A DNA stretch of 45,654 bases from positions 1 through 45,654 of the forward strand of contig NZ_DATMFZ010000054.1 of NCBI RefSeq assembly GCF_035556675.1, written 5' to 3'. The stretch comes from Geminicoccus sp035556675 (GTDB lineage Bacteria > Pseudomonadota > Alphaproteobacteria > Geminicoccales > Geminicoccaceae). This document shows positions 16,783-25,343 of the stretch, one piece after another. The notes below the pieces were generated by a model. That model was not told the DNA's origin and searched no databases. It worked only from the letters and a program-made list of their open reading frames with translations. A program made the position numbers and the translations under genes. How positions within the stretch are numbered: position 1 is the first letter of the stretch; each line of letters starts with the position of its first letter.

Positions 16783-17835
16783 TCACCAGGGCTCCGGCAG
16801 GACCAGATGCTCGGCCGTCTCACCCGCCAGCACTGCCGCCGCCGCCAGGGATGCGGCATCGGAAGAAAGGCTGAGCGGCTCGAACCGGGCCGCCAGCCGG
16901 GCGAGGTTGTCCCACGGCGTACCCCAGTCATCAAGCGGTCGCCGCGCCGCCACGGCGGAAAGTGCGGCGCGTTCCCCCTCGTCGCTGCCCGCCGGAATTG
17001 TGCCCGCGGCGGTCTGCAGGGCGCGGTAGAGGATGGCCTGCGGCACCTCGAACGGGGCCTGGGCGCCGGTCGCCTGCAGCGCCTGGGCGATCCGCTCGGC
17101 GAGCCCGCTCAATGACCCGCCCCGGGCCGTGGCCGCGCAGGCGGCCAGGACGTCGTGATAGCGCTCCAGGAAGCCCACTTCGTCCAGCCACAGGGCGCGG
17201 CCGATCGAGCCGCGGGCGAATGGCAGGAGTGCCCGTCGCGCGTCGGCCGGCCGGTCGGGCAGTGCCTGGCCCAGCAGGCGCTCCACGACCGCGTCGTCCA
17301 GCCGCTTCAGGCGCAGGCGCACGCAGCGAGACGCGATGGTCGGCAGGATCCGGCCCGGGACATGGTTGATCAGGAGGATGACCGTGCCGGAGGGCGGCTC
17401 CTCCAGCAGCTTCAGGATCGCGTTGGCGCTCTGCGGGTTCAGGTCGTCGGCGGCATCGACGATCAGCACCCGGCGCCCGCCCAGGCCGGCGGTCGCCCCG
17501 AATTCCTCCTTCAGGTCGCGCGCCTGGTCGACCTTGATCACCGCCCGACGGCCGCGTGAAGCCTCGACCTCCAGGACATGCAGGTCCGGGTGGCTGCCGC
17601 CGGCCAGCATCCGGAACACCCGGTCGGCCGGCTCGCTGCGCAGCAGCTCGTCATGGGTGGCGCCCAGCAGGGCGCGGGCGAACCGCCAGGCCAGGGTCGC
17701 CTTGCCGATGCCGCGCGATCCGCTCAGCAGCCAGCCATGGGCAACGCGTCCGGATGCCAATACCCTCGCCAGCTGCCGGGCCGGCTCGTCCTGGCCCAGC
17801 AGCTCGACCGCAAGGCGCGGCTCGGGCAGGCTCAT
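16783..17835 (-). CDS. holB: DNA polymerase III subunit delta'
   Basis: 350 residues. Residues about 15-200 are an AAA+ clamp-loader fold: QLARVLASGRVAHGWLLSGSRGIGK (Walker A, Lys45), RRVLIVDAADDLNPQSANAILKLLEEPP (delta' box) and TIASRCVRLRLKRL. The C-terminal half is helical, as in the family. It helps load the beta clamp at the replication fork. The start overlaps the tmk stop by ATGA, the standard tmk-holB arrangement. Confidence 0.94.
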   Translation of the reverse strand: MSLPEPRLAVELLGQDEPARQLARVLASGRVAHGWLLSGSRGIGKATLAWRFARALLGATHDELLRSEPADRVFRMLAGGSHPDLHVLEVEASRGRRAVIKVDQARDLKEEFGATAGLGGRRVLIVDAADDLNPQSANAILKLLEEPPSGTVILLINHVPGRILPTIASRCVRLRLKRLDDAVVERLLGQALPDRPADARRALLPFARGSIGRALWLDEVGFLERYHDVLAACAATARGGSLSGLAERIAQALQATGAQAPFEVPQAILYRALQTAAGTIPAGSDEGERAALSAVAARRPLDDWGTPWDNLARLAARFEPLSLSSDAASLAAAAVLAGETAEHLVLPEPW

Positions 17836-18458
17836 GTCCGCTCCCCCAGACGCGTGCCGATCTCCTGCCAGATCCGCTCCGCCACCTCGTCCGGCGGCAG
17901 GCTGGCGTCGATCACTGCCACCCTGGCCGGCTCGGCCCGGGCGATCGCCTGGAAGCCCGCACGGACCTTCTCGTGAAAGGCCGTGCCCTTGGCCTCGAAG
18001 CGCCCACTACCGCCGGCCGCGGCGCGGCGCGCGGCCGCTGCCGGCACGGGCAGGTCGAGCAGGAGGGTGAGGTCGGGACGCGGCTTTGGCAGCAGCAGGT
18101 CGTGCAGGCGGTCGACCAGCTCGATGCCGAGCCCCCCGGCCACGCCCTGATAGACGCGTGTGCTGTCCAGGAACCGGTCGCAGAGCACCCAGGCGCCCGC
18201 CTGCAGGGCCGGCATGATCACCCGCTCGACATGGTCGGTGCGTGCCGCGGTCATCAGCAGGAGCTCGGTCCGCGCCGACCAGCGGTCGGCCGTGCCGGCC
18301 ACGGCCAGGTCGCGGATCCGCTCGGCCCCCTCGGTGCCGCCGGGTTCGCGGGTGGTGACCACGCGATGTCCCTGCGCTTCCAGCCGGCGCGCCAGGAGAG
18401 GCAGCTGGCTGGACTTGCCGACGCCCTCGCCGCCTTCGAAGGTGATGAAGCAGCTCAC
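17832..18458 (-). CDS. tmk: Thymidylate kinase
   Basis: 208 residues from GTG 18458, giving the family opening CFITFEGGEGVGKSSQ with the P-loop. An ATG at 18482 would overlap the dac gene by 20 bases and adds residues not usual in the family. Other motifs are TREPGGTEGAERIR (dTMP-binding), CDRFLDSTRVYQG (DRF/Y motif) and the lid region GSGRFEAKG. It phosphorylates dTMP to dTDP for DNA synthesis. It follows the dac stop by four bases. Confidence 0.94.
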   Translation of the reverse strand: MSCFITFEGGEGVGKSSQLPLLARRLEAQGHRVVTTREPGGTEGAERIRDLAVAGTADRWSARTELLLMTAARTDHVERVIMPALQAGAWVLCDRFLDSTRVYQGVAGGLGIELVDRLHDLLLPKPRPDLTLLLDLPVPAAAARRAAAGGSGRFEAKGTAFHEKVRAGFQAIARAEPARVAVIDASLPPDEVAERIWQEIGTRLGERT

Positions 18459-18462
18459 GGGA

Positions 18463-19659
18463 TCAGACCAAGCTCCCCACATAGAACATGCCGAGGCTCC
18501 AGATCCGGCGGAACCAGGAGGCCTCGGGCACGTCGTCGCCGGCGACCAGCGGGACCACGACCGGCTCCTGGCCAGGTGCGGAGACGGTCAGGTTGGCCAG
18601 CGGCTGGCCTTTGGTGACCGGCGCCGGCACCGGATCGTCCCAGGCGGCCTTCATGGCGAGCCCGGGTGCGGCGCCTCGCGGGACGGTCATGGCGACGTCC
18701 TCCGCCGGGACCAGAGGCACGGTCGGCTGCTCGCCGAGCCAGACCCTGGCCTGCTCGACGGTCTGGCCCGCACGGAACAGGACCTGCTCCTCGAATTCGC
18801 GGAAGCCGAACTCCAGCATCCTGGCACTTTCCTGGGCGCGCTCCTTTTCCGAGCCCAGCCCCGCCATGACCAGGATGATCCGCCGTCCGTCGCGTTGCGC
18901 CGAGGCGACCAGCCCATAGCCCGCCTCCTCGGTATGACCGGTCTTGAGGCCGTCGACCCCGGGCACGCCGCTGCGCAGGAGCGGGTTGCGCGAGAACTGG
19001 CGGATGTTCTGGTAGGTGAACTCCTCCTCCGAGTAGATCGAGTAATAGTCCGGGAATTCCACGATCAGCCGCCGTGCCAGGATGGCGAGGTCGCGGACCG
19101 TCATCCAGTGGTCCGGGTCGGGCAGGCCGTTCGAGTTGGCGAAGTTCGAGCCGGTCAGGCCGATCGCCCTCGCCTTCTCGGTCATCTGCCGGGCGAACGC
19201 CGCCTCGCTGCCCGCCAGCCCCTCCGCGATCACGACGCAGGCATCGTTGCCGGACTGGATGATCACGCCGCGGATCAGGTCGCCGACGCGGATCCGGTCA
19301 CCGACCTTGACGAACATCTTGGAGCCGCCGGTGCGCCAGGCCGCTTCGCTGACCGGCAGTTCGTCCTCCTCGCTGAGCCGCCCGGCCCGGATCGCGTCGA
19401 ACACCATGTAGGCGGTCATGAGCTTGCTCATCGATGCCGGCGGCAGGCGCAGGTCGGGCTCCTTGGCGAACAGGACGCTGCCGGTGCGGTAGTCGAGCAG
19501 GATCGCCGCGCGCGCCTTGGTCTCGAACGCGATCGGCTGTGCGGTGGCCGGTGGCACCAGTCCCGGTGCTGCGGAGACCAGCAGGGCCAGGCCCAGCAGG
19601 ATCAGGCTCCGCAGGGCGAGCAACGGCAGGAGACGACGCGCCAGCACGAGATGGGTCAT
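18463..19659 (-). CDS. D-alanyl-D-alanine carboxypeptidase (PBP5/6 family)
   Basis: 398 residues. A signal peptide (about 1-41, ending ATAQ) is followed by a penicillin-binding domain with all three motifs: SMSK (Ser76-Lys79), SGN (136-138) and KTG (239-241). A beta-rich PBP5 C-terminal domain runs from about 300 to 370. The C-terminal SWFRRIWSLGMFYVGSLV is an amphipathic membrane anchor. It trims the terminal D-Ala of peptidoglycan stem peptides in the periplasm. GGAGGGC lies just upstream of ATG 19659. Its neighbours rlpA and mltB also act on the wall. Confidence 0.94.
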   Translation of the reverse strand: MTHLVLARRLLPLLALRSLILLGLALLVSAAPGLVPPATAQPIAFETKARAAILLDYRTGSVLFAKEPDLRLPPASMSKLMTAYMVFDAIRAGRLSEEDELPVSEAAWRTGGSKMFVKVGDRIRVGDLIRGVIIQSGNDACVVIAEGLAGSEAAFARQMTEKARAIGLTGSNFANSNGLPDPDHWMTVRDLAILARRLIVEFPDYYSIYSEEEFTYQNIRQFSRNPLLRSGVPGVDGLKTGHTEEAGYGLVASAQRDGRRIILVMAGLGSEKERAQESARMLEFGFREFEEQVLFRAGQTVEQARVWLGEQPTVPLVPAEDVAMTVPRGAAPGLAMKAAWDDPVPAPVTKGQPLANLTVSAPGQEPVVVPLVAGDDVPEASWFRRIWSLGMFYVGSLV

Positions 19660-19692
19660 GAAGCCTGCCCTCCGCAGGATCGGTAAGCCAGC

Positions 19693-20679
19693 TCAGGTCC
19701 CGCAGATCGTGGCCGGCCGGGACGGACCGGTGTTTTCGGTGAGGAAGGCCTGGGGATGGCCGGCCGCCTGCACACGGGCCAGCAGCCGCCGGGCACTCGC
19801 GGGATCGGTCTCCGGCCCGACCCGCAGCCGCAGCAGCGCCTCGCCCCGCACGAACACCGGTTCCAGCAGGACGTCACCCAGCGCCGCCATCTGCCGCTTC
19901 ACGCGGTCCGCCCGGCTGGGGTCGGAGAACGCGCCCACCTGGACGAACAGGGGATCCCCCCGCGATGCGCAGGTCGGGGGCACCGATTCGGCTTCCACCG
20001 CTTCGCGCACCTCGATCGTGCTCGCGCGAAACGGTGCCGCCTCCGCCCGGCGCGCCCGGGTCACCGCCGGAGCGCTCGCCTCCTGGTAGAGTTTGCCGTC
20101 TTCTGCGGCGGATGCGACCTGGGCCGGTTCTGGCGGCGCACCCACCGCATCCGGGGCGATCCGGACGAACTGGACCCTGACCGGGGCCAGGCCCTTGCCA
20201 TGAAAGCCCAGTGCCCGGGCAGCCGCCTCCGACAGGTCGATCTCACGGCCATCCACGAATGGGCCGCGGTCGTTCACCCGGACCTCGATGGTCCGGCCAT
20301 TCTCGAGATTGGTCACCCGCACGATCGAGGGCAGCGGCAGGGTCGGATGGGCCGCGGAGATGACTTCCTTGTCGAAAACCTCGCCGTTCGCGGTCGGCCG
20401 TCCGTGGAACTGCTCGCCATACCAGGAACCGGTACCCGTGCGGTCGTAGGACGGATCATAGGCCGGGTAGTACCATCGTCCCGCGACCTTGTACGGCTTG
20501 CCGATCTTGTAGGTGCCGGCAGGTCCCGCGACCTTCGGGCCAGGCGCCGGCGGCGGCGGCTCACTACCGGAGCAGGCCGCCAGCAGCAGGAGCAGGCCGG
20601 CGGCCAGCCAGTTCCGCGACGAGGACCGGCCGGTCGCCAGGTGCGGCATGCGCCGGCTGATGGTTGCCTTACGGGTCAC
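19693..20679 (-). CDS. rlpA: Septal ring lytic transglycosylase RlpA with SPOR domain
   Basis: 328 residues from GTG 20679; an ATG at 20649 is possible. Lipobox LLAAC places the lipid on Cys36. The double-psi beta-barrel RlpA domain (about 80-175) contains GTGSWYGEQFHGRPTANGE, His111 and Asp137 in VNDRGPF, the catalytic pair. A linker leads to a C-terminal SPOR domain (about 255-322), which binds denuded glycan at the septum. It should cleave stripped glycan strands at division. It starts five bases after the mltB stop, and dac follows. Confidence 0.94.
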   Translation of the reverse strand: MTRKATISRRMPHLATGRSSSRNWLAAGLLLLLAACSGSEPPPPAPGPKVAGPAGTYKIGKPYKVAGRWYYPAYDPSYDRTGTGSWYGEQFHGRPTANGEVFDKEVISAAHPTLPLPSIVRVTNLENGRTIEVRVNDRGPFVDGREIDLSEAAARALGFHGKGLAPVRVQFVRIAPDAVGAPPEPAQVASAAEDGKLYQEASAPAVTRARRAEAAPFRASTIEVREAVEAESVPPTCASRGDPLFVQVGAFSDPSRADRVKRQMAALGDVLLEPVFVRGEALLRLRVGPETDPASARRLLARVQAAGHPQAFLTENTGPSRPATICGT

Positions 20680-20684
20680 GACGA

Positions 20685-21701
20685 TCAGGCAGCCTTCAAC
20701 TGGTCGGAGAGAAGCCCGACGGACAGAGCGAAATAGTCCGAGCGGTTCCAGATCTTGATCACCTGGAAGTTGTGGTAGGTCAAGAAGGCCCGGCCGCCCG
20801 GGCCGTCCATCCGCAGCAAAACCGCCGGGATGTCGGAGTTGGGCAACGGGCCGCCCGCGATGGTGCGCACGCCCGCTTTGGCGAACGCGGCCAGGGTATC
20901 ACGGCGCCCGTCCGGCAGATCGGCGGGTGCCTGCACCTCGCGGCCCCAGAGTTCGCCCTGACGCCAGCCCGAGCGCGCCAGCAGGTTGGACATGGACGCG
21001 AGCACGTCGGGTACCGACGTCCAGATGTCGCGCCGGCCGTCGCCGTCCCAGTCCAGCGCATGGCGCAAGTAGGTGGACGGCATGAACTGGGCCTGGCCCA
21101 TGGCGCCAGCCCAGGACCCCTTGAGATCGTCCAGGTCGACATCGCCCGAGTCCAAGATCCGCAGGGCCGCCATCAGCTCGCCACGAAAGAACTCGGAGCG
21201 CCGGCCGTCATGCGCCAGGGTGGCGAGTGTCGAGATCACCGACCAGCCGCCGGTATTGCGCCCGTAGGAGCTCTCCAGCCCCCAGAGCGCCACCAGGGTC
21301 GGGTTGGGCACGCCGAAGCGGAAGCGGATCTGCTCCAGGAGATCCCAATGGGTCGCCAGCATTTCCTGGCCGCGCCGCACCCGGTTCGCGTCGATCACCC
21401 GGCCGATATAGCCGGCAAAGGTCATCTGGCCCTCCGGCTGGCGCCGGTCCAGCTCGATGACCTGCTCCAGCCGCTCGGCCCGGGCGAGCGCTGCCCGGGT
21501 GGTGGCGGGCGCGATGCCGAGCCTACGCGCCTCGCGTGCGATCTGGTCCAGAAAATCCGGCCATGACTGCTGGGCAGCCGGGACCGGCCGGGACCGGCCT
21601 GCTGCCAGGAGCAGCGCAAGGGTGCCGATCCCGCCTTGCCAGACCGTGCGGCGGCTGCAGGCCAGGTCATCGCTTGTCGCCACGTGATCTCCCTCGTCCA
21701 C
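20685..21701 (-). CDS. Lytic murein transglycosylase (MltB family)
   Basis: 338 residues from GTG 21701 (GGAG seven bases upstream). A second GTG at 21683 has an even better site, GAGGGAG, so the true start may be there. A Tat-like or Sec signal region (about 17-43) precedes an SLT_2-type domain with catalytic Glu143 in LWGLESSYG. GSWAGAMGQAQFMPSTY and the calcium-like loop DWDGDGRRDIW follow. This is the MltB arrangement: cleavage of MurNAc-GlcNAc bonds with anhydro product. It leads the minus-strand wall/housekeeping block. Confidence 0.93.
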   Translation of the reverse strand: MDEGDHVATSDDLACSRRTVWQGGIGTLALLLAAGRSRPVPAAQQSWPDFLDQIAREARRLGIAPATTRAALARAERLEQVIELDRRQPEGQMTFAGYIGRVIDANRVRRGQEMLATHWDLLEQIRFRFGVPNPTLVALWGLESSYGRNTGGWSVISTLATLAHDGRRSEFFRGELMAALRILDSGDVDLDDLKGSWAGAMGQAQFMPSTYLRHALDWDGDGRRDIWTSVPDVLASMSNLLARSGWRQGELWGREVQAPADLPDGRRDTLAAFAKAGVRTIAGGPLPNSDIPAVLLRMDGPGGRAFLTYHNFQVIKIWNRSDYFALSVGLLSDQLKAA

Positions 21702-21745
21702 GGTCGCTCTCCAACTCGGAGGACCTGCGGTGCATCGTCGGATTT

Positions 21746-21768
21746 CCGGCTTCTAGGGGCGAAGCCGG
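21746..21768 (-). terminator. Hairpin downstream of the pilus operon
   Basis: CCGGCTTC (21746-21753) and GAAGCCGG (21761-21768) pair perfectly over seven bases. It lies between the end of the pilus operon (21790) and the mltB start (21701). There is no T run on the minus strand, so termination strength is uncertain. Confidence 0.4.
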
Positions 21769-21789
21769 AGCGATGCCAGAGGTTGAAGA

Positions 21790-22056
21790 TCAGTAGACGA
21801 TGGTCACCATGCCGGTCACTTCGTCGCGCAGGATCGCGATCGGCGGTGCCGGCGATGCCGCGGCGGGTGTGCTGGCTACGGCGGCACCTGACGCGGAGGC
21901 GGGCGGAGCACAGGGCCGGCCGCTGCCGGGCGGGCAGGCCGCCAGCACGGTGACGCTGACGCCCAGGGTCGCGGTGGCCTGGCCGGCCAGGATGGACAGC
22001 GGGGCCGCCGGTACGGCCGCCGCTGCCACGGCCGCCGCTGCTAGAATGGTGCGCAA
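21790..22056 (-). CDS. Very small secreted SCPU/Csu pilin-like protein
   Basis: 88 residues from TTG 22056, with AGGAAA at a good distance. A signal peptide ends near residue 19-26. The mature start ATATLGVSVTVLAAC resembles the N-terminal strand of spore-coat-U (Csu) pilins, ending in their conserved Cys. The C-terminal VTGMVTIVY resembles the final strand. The body between is only Pro/Ala/Ser-rich, so most of the immunoglobulin-like fold is absent. It is the last gene of the pilus operon. It may be an internally deleted pilin or a free donor-strand peptide; a function cannot be assigned. Confidence 0.55.
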   Translation of the reverse strand: MRTILAAAAVAAAAVPAAPLSILAGQATATLGVSVTVLAACPPGSGRPCAPPASASGAAVASTPAAASPAPPIAILRDEVTGMVTIVY

Positions 22057-22209
22057 GGTCGTTTCCTCGTCGGCCCTTCGGGCGGGGCCACGGGAAGATG
22101 CTAGCGCAGCTCGTCGGGGATTTCCTCAACGGGTCCTAACCATGGCCGGCCGCCCTCCAGCTCCGGCGAGGCCGACCGCCAATGATTGCGATGGGTTAGC
22201 AGACGTTTC

Positions 22210-22653
22210 TCAGAAGATGATCGTGACCAGCAACGAATCGGCATAGGTACCGGGCTGCGTGCCCGGTACCGGGGGGATCACGCCATAGGCCGGCAGGTCG
22301 ACCGCAGCACTGCCGTCCAGGGTCGCCGCGACCGGCGGGCCGATCACGGCGCCGTCGCCCCAGGGCAGCATGCCGCCCGGCGCCGCGAACACGAAATAAG
22401 GGATGACATCGCGGCCAGGCCCGGCGAGACGGCGCTCCACGCCGCCACCGCCCGCGGACAGCCCGACCTGGACGGTCTGCGGCTCGTCGCAGCGAATGGT
22501 CACCTTGCCGGTGGCCTGATTGGTGCGCGCCGTGTCGATCACGCCGAACGACAGAGCGGCGATCTGGACCCCGCAGCCGGCGCGGGCCGGACCACCGCCC
22601 GCCAGCAGCACGGCCACCCCGAGCATGATCGGCCACGGCCAGTTCATCGGCAC
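22210..22653 (-). CDS. Csu-type (spore coat U domain) secreted pilin, possible tip subunit
   Basis: 147 residues. A signal peptide ends near ARAG (about 26). The rest is one SCPU domain: CGVQIAALSFGVIDTARTNQATGKVTIRCDEPQTVQVGLSAG, then AYGVIPPVPGTQPGTYADSLLVTIIF, the usual final strand. By operon position (after the usher) it matches CsuE-like tip or minor subunits, though it has only one domain while CsuE has two. It overlaps the usher end by 10 bases. Residues 57-147 include a Gly-rich loop (GGGGVERR). Confidence 0.82.
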   Translation of the reverse strand: MPMNWPWPIMLGVAVLLAGGGPARAGCGVQIAALSFGVIDTARTNQATGKVTIRCDEPQTVQVGLSAGGGGVERRLAGPGRDVIPYFVFAAPGGMLPWGDGAVIGPPVAATLDGSAAVDLPAYGVIPPVPGTQPGTYADSLLVTIIF

Positions 22654-25343
22654 CGCACCTCGCCAAGGAAGGGCATCGGATCGTCGCCGGCGTCCTCCGG
22701 CAGCACGCAGGTGACCGTTTCGCCCGCCACGGCCGCCGAAACCGCCACCTCGCCAGCACCGATCCCGGTGACATGCGCCAGCCCGTCCCGCCCGACCAGG
22801 GCCAGCACCGCGCCCGCCGGGCCGGCCAGCTCCAGGCCGCCCGGGAGCGGCTGGCCCTTCCCGACGACCAGCCGCACCGTCGCCTGCCGTTCGCGGCGAA
22901 TGCCGAAATCGACGGTCATGCCACTGCGGTCGGCCGGTACCGCGTCCACCTGCGGGTCGCTCACCTGGGCGTCCAGCGGCAGGTCTTCGACCTCGACCCG
23001 CAGCCGGTTGGGCTGGTAGGGCAGCAGCCCCGGCAGGAGCAGCCGGCCGTCCGCATCGGTCCGGCCGACCTCCCGGTTCTCCAGGTAGACCCGTACGTCC
23101 GGCATGTCCGGCAGGTACACCATGCCGAACGCCCGGCCCAGGCGGCGCGACGCGTCGAACCGGCCGTCCACCACGGCGAGCGAACCCGACAGGTTCGGGC
23201 GGATGGCGCTGTTTTCCTTGCCAAGTTCCGCATCGATCCGCGTCGAGAGCTTGCTCCAGTCGTAGCCGAGGCTGCCCGCAAGGCGCGAGGAATCGTCGTT
23301 GCCGGCCCGGGCGGCGACCTGCCAGTCCACGCCCAGGTCGCTGTCGCCCTTGTTGCGCCGGTACTGGACTTCCGCGGACGTGCCGGACGCATCGCGGGCC
23401 GAGCCAGCGATGGCACTGTCGCGCCGGTTGATCGGCAGGACATAGTTCAGGAAGAACACCGCCTCGTCCGACGGGTCGATCAGCTTGGCCGCGGTGAGCA
23501 CGAGCGAACCGGGGCCGAGCCTGGAGGACCAGGAGGCGCTGGCCGACAATGTGTCCTCGGCCGTGCGCTCGTCGCGATGCACCAGGAAGAGGCCGAGATT
23601 GCCGAGCGTGCCCAGGTCCAGGCCGACCCGTGCCTGATCGATCCGGCTGGGCTGGGCACCGTTCTCGGCATCGCCCAGCTCCTGCCAGTCGTCGCTCGCA
23701 AAGCGCGTGCCGATGCCGAAGCTGAACGGGCGGCCGAGATATTCGTAGTCGAGCTGCCCCAGCCAGCCCGTGCCGCCGTCCTCGGCCAAGCCGATGCCGA
23801 CCCCGCCGCTCAACGTGCCGAACCGGCCGATCGCCACCGTGCCTCCGGCAGCGGCGTTCTGCAGGTCGGGCGATGCCTCAAGATGGAACTCGCCGGTGAA
23901 GCGGTCGGAAAAGCCGTAGCGATGGGTCAGGGAAACGAACGGGTCGCCGTATTCGAAGCTCTCCAGTCCGTAGTCCTCGCGCACCAGACCGGCCTCGTAG
24001 GCATAGTCGTGCAGGCCCGCGCGCAGCATCCGCGCGCTGACGTAATAGGGCTGGGTGACCACGCGCTGCCGGCCGAGCAGGTCGGTGACGGTGACCTGGA
24101 GCTCGCCTGCCCCGGTGATCACCGGCAGCTGGTCGATCTGGAACGGACCTGCCGGTACCTCCCCGGAAAAGCGCTGGAGGTCGTCGACATAGACATCGAC
24201 CACCGATGGATTGTCGGCGAGCCCGCCGATGGTCGGGAGCGGAAAGGTGATGAAGGACGGGTCGGTGCCGAAATTGCTGGCCCACTGGATGCCACCATAG
24301 CGGAAGGGACGGCTGAACGCGCCGCCCACGGCCAGCGCGTCACCCAAGCGGAGCGATGCGCGCCGCTCCAGAAAGTCGCGCGAGTAGCCGGTTTCCAGGC
24401 GCACGAACTCGCCATCGGAGGAGAAGGCATCGGCCGCCAGCAGGCTGGAGGTGAGCACGCCCCCTGCCCCGAACAAGCCGGCCTCGAACAGGCCGTCCAG
24501 GCGGCTGCGGATGCCATCCCCCGCGAGATACTGCACGTCATAGTCCAGGAAGCCGCCAAAGCCGGTCACCACCGGCGGGCGCTCCGCGCCCTCACCTGCG
24601 AGCCGCACCGGGTCCAGGGCCACCGGCGGCACGGACAGGGCAAGCTCCAGGTCGACCTCGTCGATCTGGAGCTCCCCACCCGGGATCGCGTCGATCGGAT
24701 AGAAGGACTGGCCATTCAGGGTGAGCACCAGGTCCTGGTCTACCACAAGGCGCCAGCGCAGTGCTTCGGCCAGCTCGACCACGAGCCGGCCGGTCGCGGT
24801 CTCGCGGGCGAAGATCGCGGCATCGCTCACCTTCTGGCCGTTCACCGTGACCGCATAGAGCTGCTCGACCCAGGCGCGCTCCGGCTCGATCGGCGGCAGG
24901 ATCGGGGCGCGGTGCAGTTCGGCAGGCGGCGGTCCCGGCCGTTCCGGTGTGGCCGGCGGCATGTCCACCCGGGTGGGTGGCACGGCAGCAGTGGTACGGC
25001 GCACCGCGAACTGGTCGAGCGTACGGCGCTGATCCGCCGGCTCGACCGGTGCCGCCGCGGGGCCGGCTGCCGGCGCCCACGGCGCGGATGGCGGAGGCGG
25101 CGGTTCTGCCGCCAGCACCTCCAGGGGCGGCAGCTCGGCAGCGGCGGGCAGCGAAGCGGGTGCCGGCCCGCGCAGGGGAACGATGAAGACATTGCGTCCG
25201 GGCTCGACCGGCCGGCGCGCGGGCGAAGCTGGCAGGAGCGGGACCGGCTCCTGCGCATTCAGTCCCGACCAGACGGTCGCGAGCAGGATCGCCGCCCAGA
25301 CCTTACTGGCCCGGCGCGGCCAAGCGTTCTTCGAGCGTGCCAA
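22644..25343 (-). CDS. Outer-membrane fimbrial usher (CsuD-like)
   Basis: 899 residues from TTG 25343, overlapping the chaperone gene by 41 bases. The start is uncertain because no ATG lies near. A signal-like segment (about 14-30) is followed by roughly 110 Pro/Ala-rich residues, not usual for ushers. A usher N-domain-like part (VEQLYAVTVNGQKV) and the 24-strand barrel region come next. Typical blocks are LETGYSRDFLERRASLRLGD, VPAGPFQIDQLP and ELQVTVTDLLGRQ. C-terminal plug-like domains end in LPFLGEVRCR. It secretes and assembles the pilins encoded on either side. Confidence 0.9.
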   Translation of the reverse strand: MARSKNAWPRRASKVWAAILLATVWSGLNAQEPVPLLPASPARRPVEPGRNVFIVPLRGPAPASLPAAAELPPLEVLAAEPPPPPSAPWAPAAGPAAAPVEPADQRRTLDQFAVRRTTAAVPPTRVDMPPATPERPGPPPAELHRAPILPPIEPERAWVEQLYAVTVNGQKVSDAAIFARETATGRLVVELAEALRWRLVVDQDLVLTLNGQSFYPIDAIPGGELQIDEVDLELALSVPPVALDPVRLAGEGAERPPVVTGFGGFLDYDVQYLAGDGIRSRLDGLFEAGLFGAGGVLTSSLLAADAFSSDGEFVRLETGYSRDFLERRASLRLGDALAVGGAFSRPFRYGGIQWASNFGTDPSFITFPLPTIGGLADNPSVVDVYVDDLQRFSGEVPAGPFQIDQLPVITGAGELQVTVTDLLGRQRVVTQPYYVSARMLRAGLHDYAYEAGLVREDYGLESFEYGDPFVSLTHRYGFSDRFTGEFHLEASPDLQNAAAGGTVAIGRFGTLSGGVGIGLAEDGGTGWLGQLDYEYLGRPFSFGIGTRFASDDWQELGDAENGAQPSRIDQARVGLDLGTLGNLGLFLVHRDERTAEDTLSASASWSSRLGPGSLVLTAAKLIDPSDEAVFFLNYVLPINRRDSAIAGSARDASGTSAEVQYRRNKGDSDLGVDWQVAARAGNDDSSRLAGSLGYDWSKLSTRIDAELGKENSAIRPNLSGSLAVVDGRFDASRRLGRAFGMVYLPDMPDVRVYLENREVGRTDADGRLLLPGLLPYQPNRLRVEVEDLPLDAQVSDPQVDAVPADRSGMTVDFGIRRERQATVRLVVGKGQPLPGGLELAGPAGAVLALVGRDGLAHVTGIGAGEVAVSAAVAGETVTCVLPEDAGDDPMPFLGEVRCR

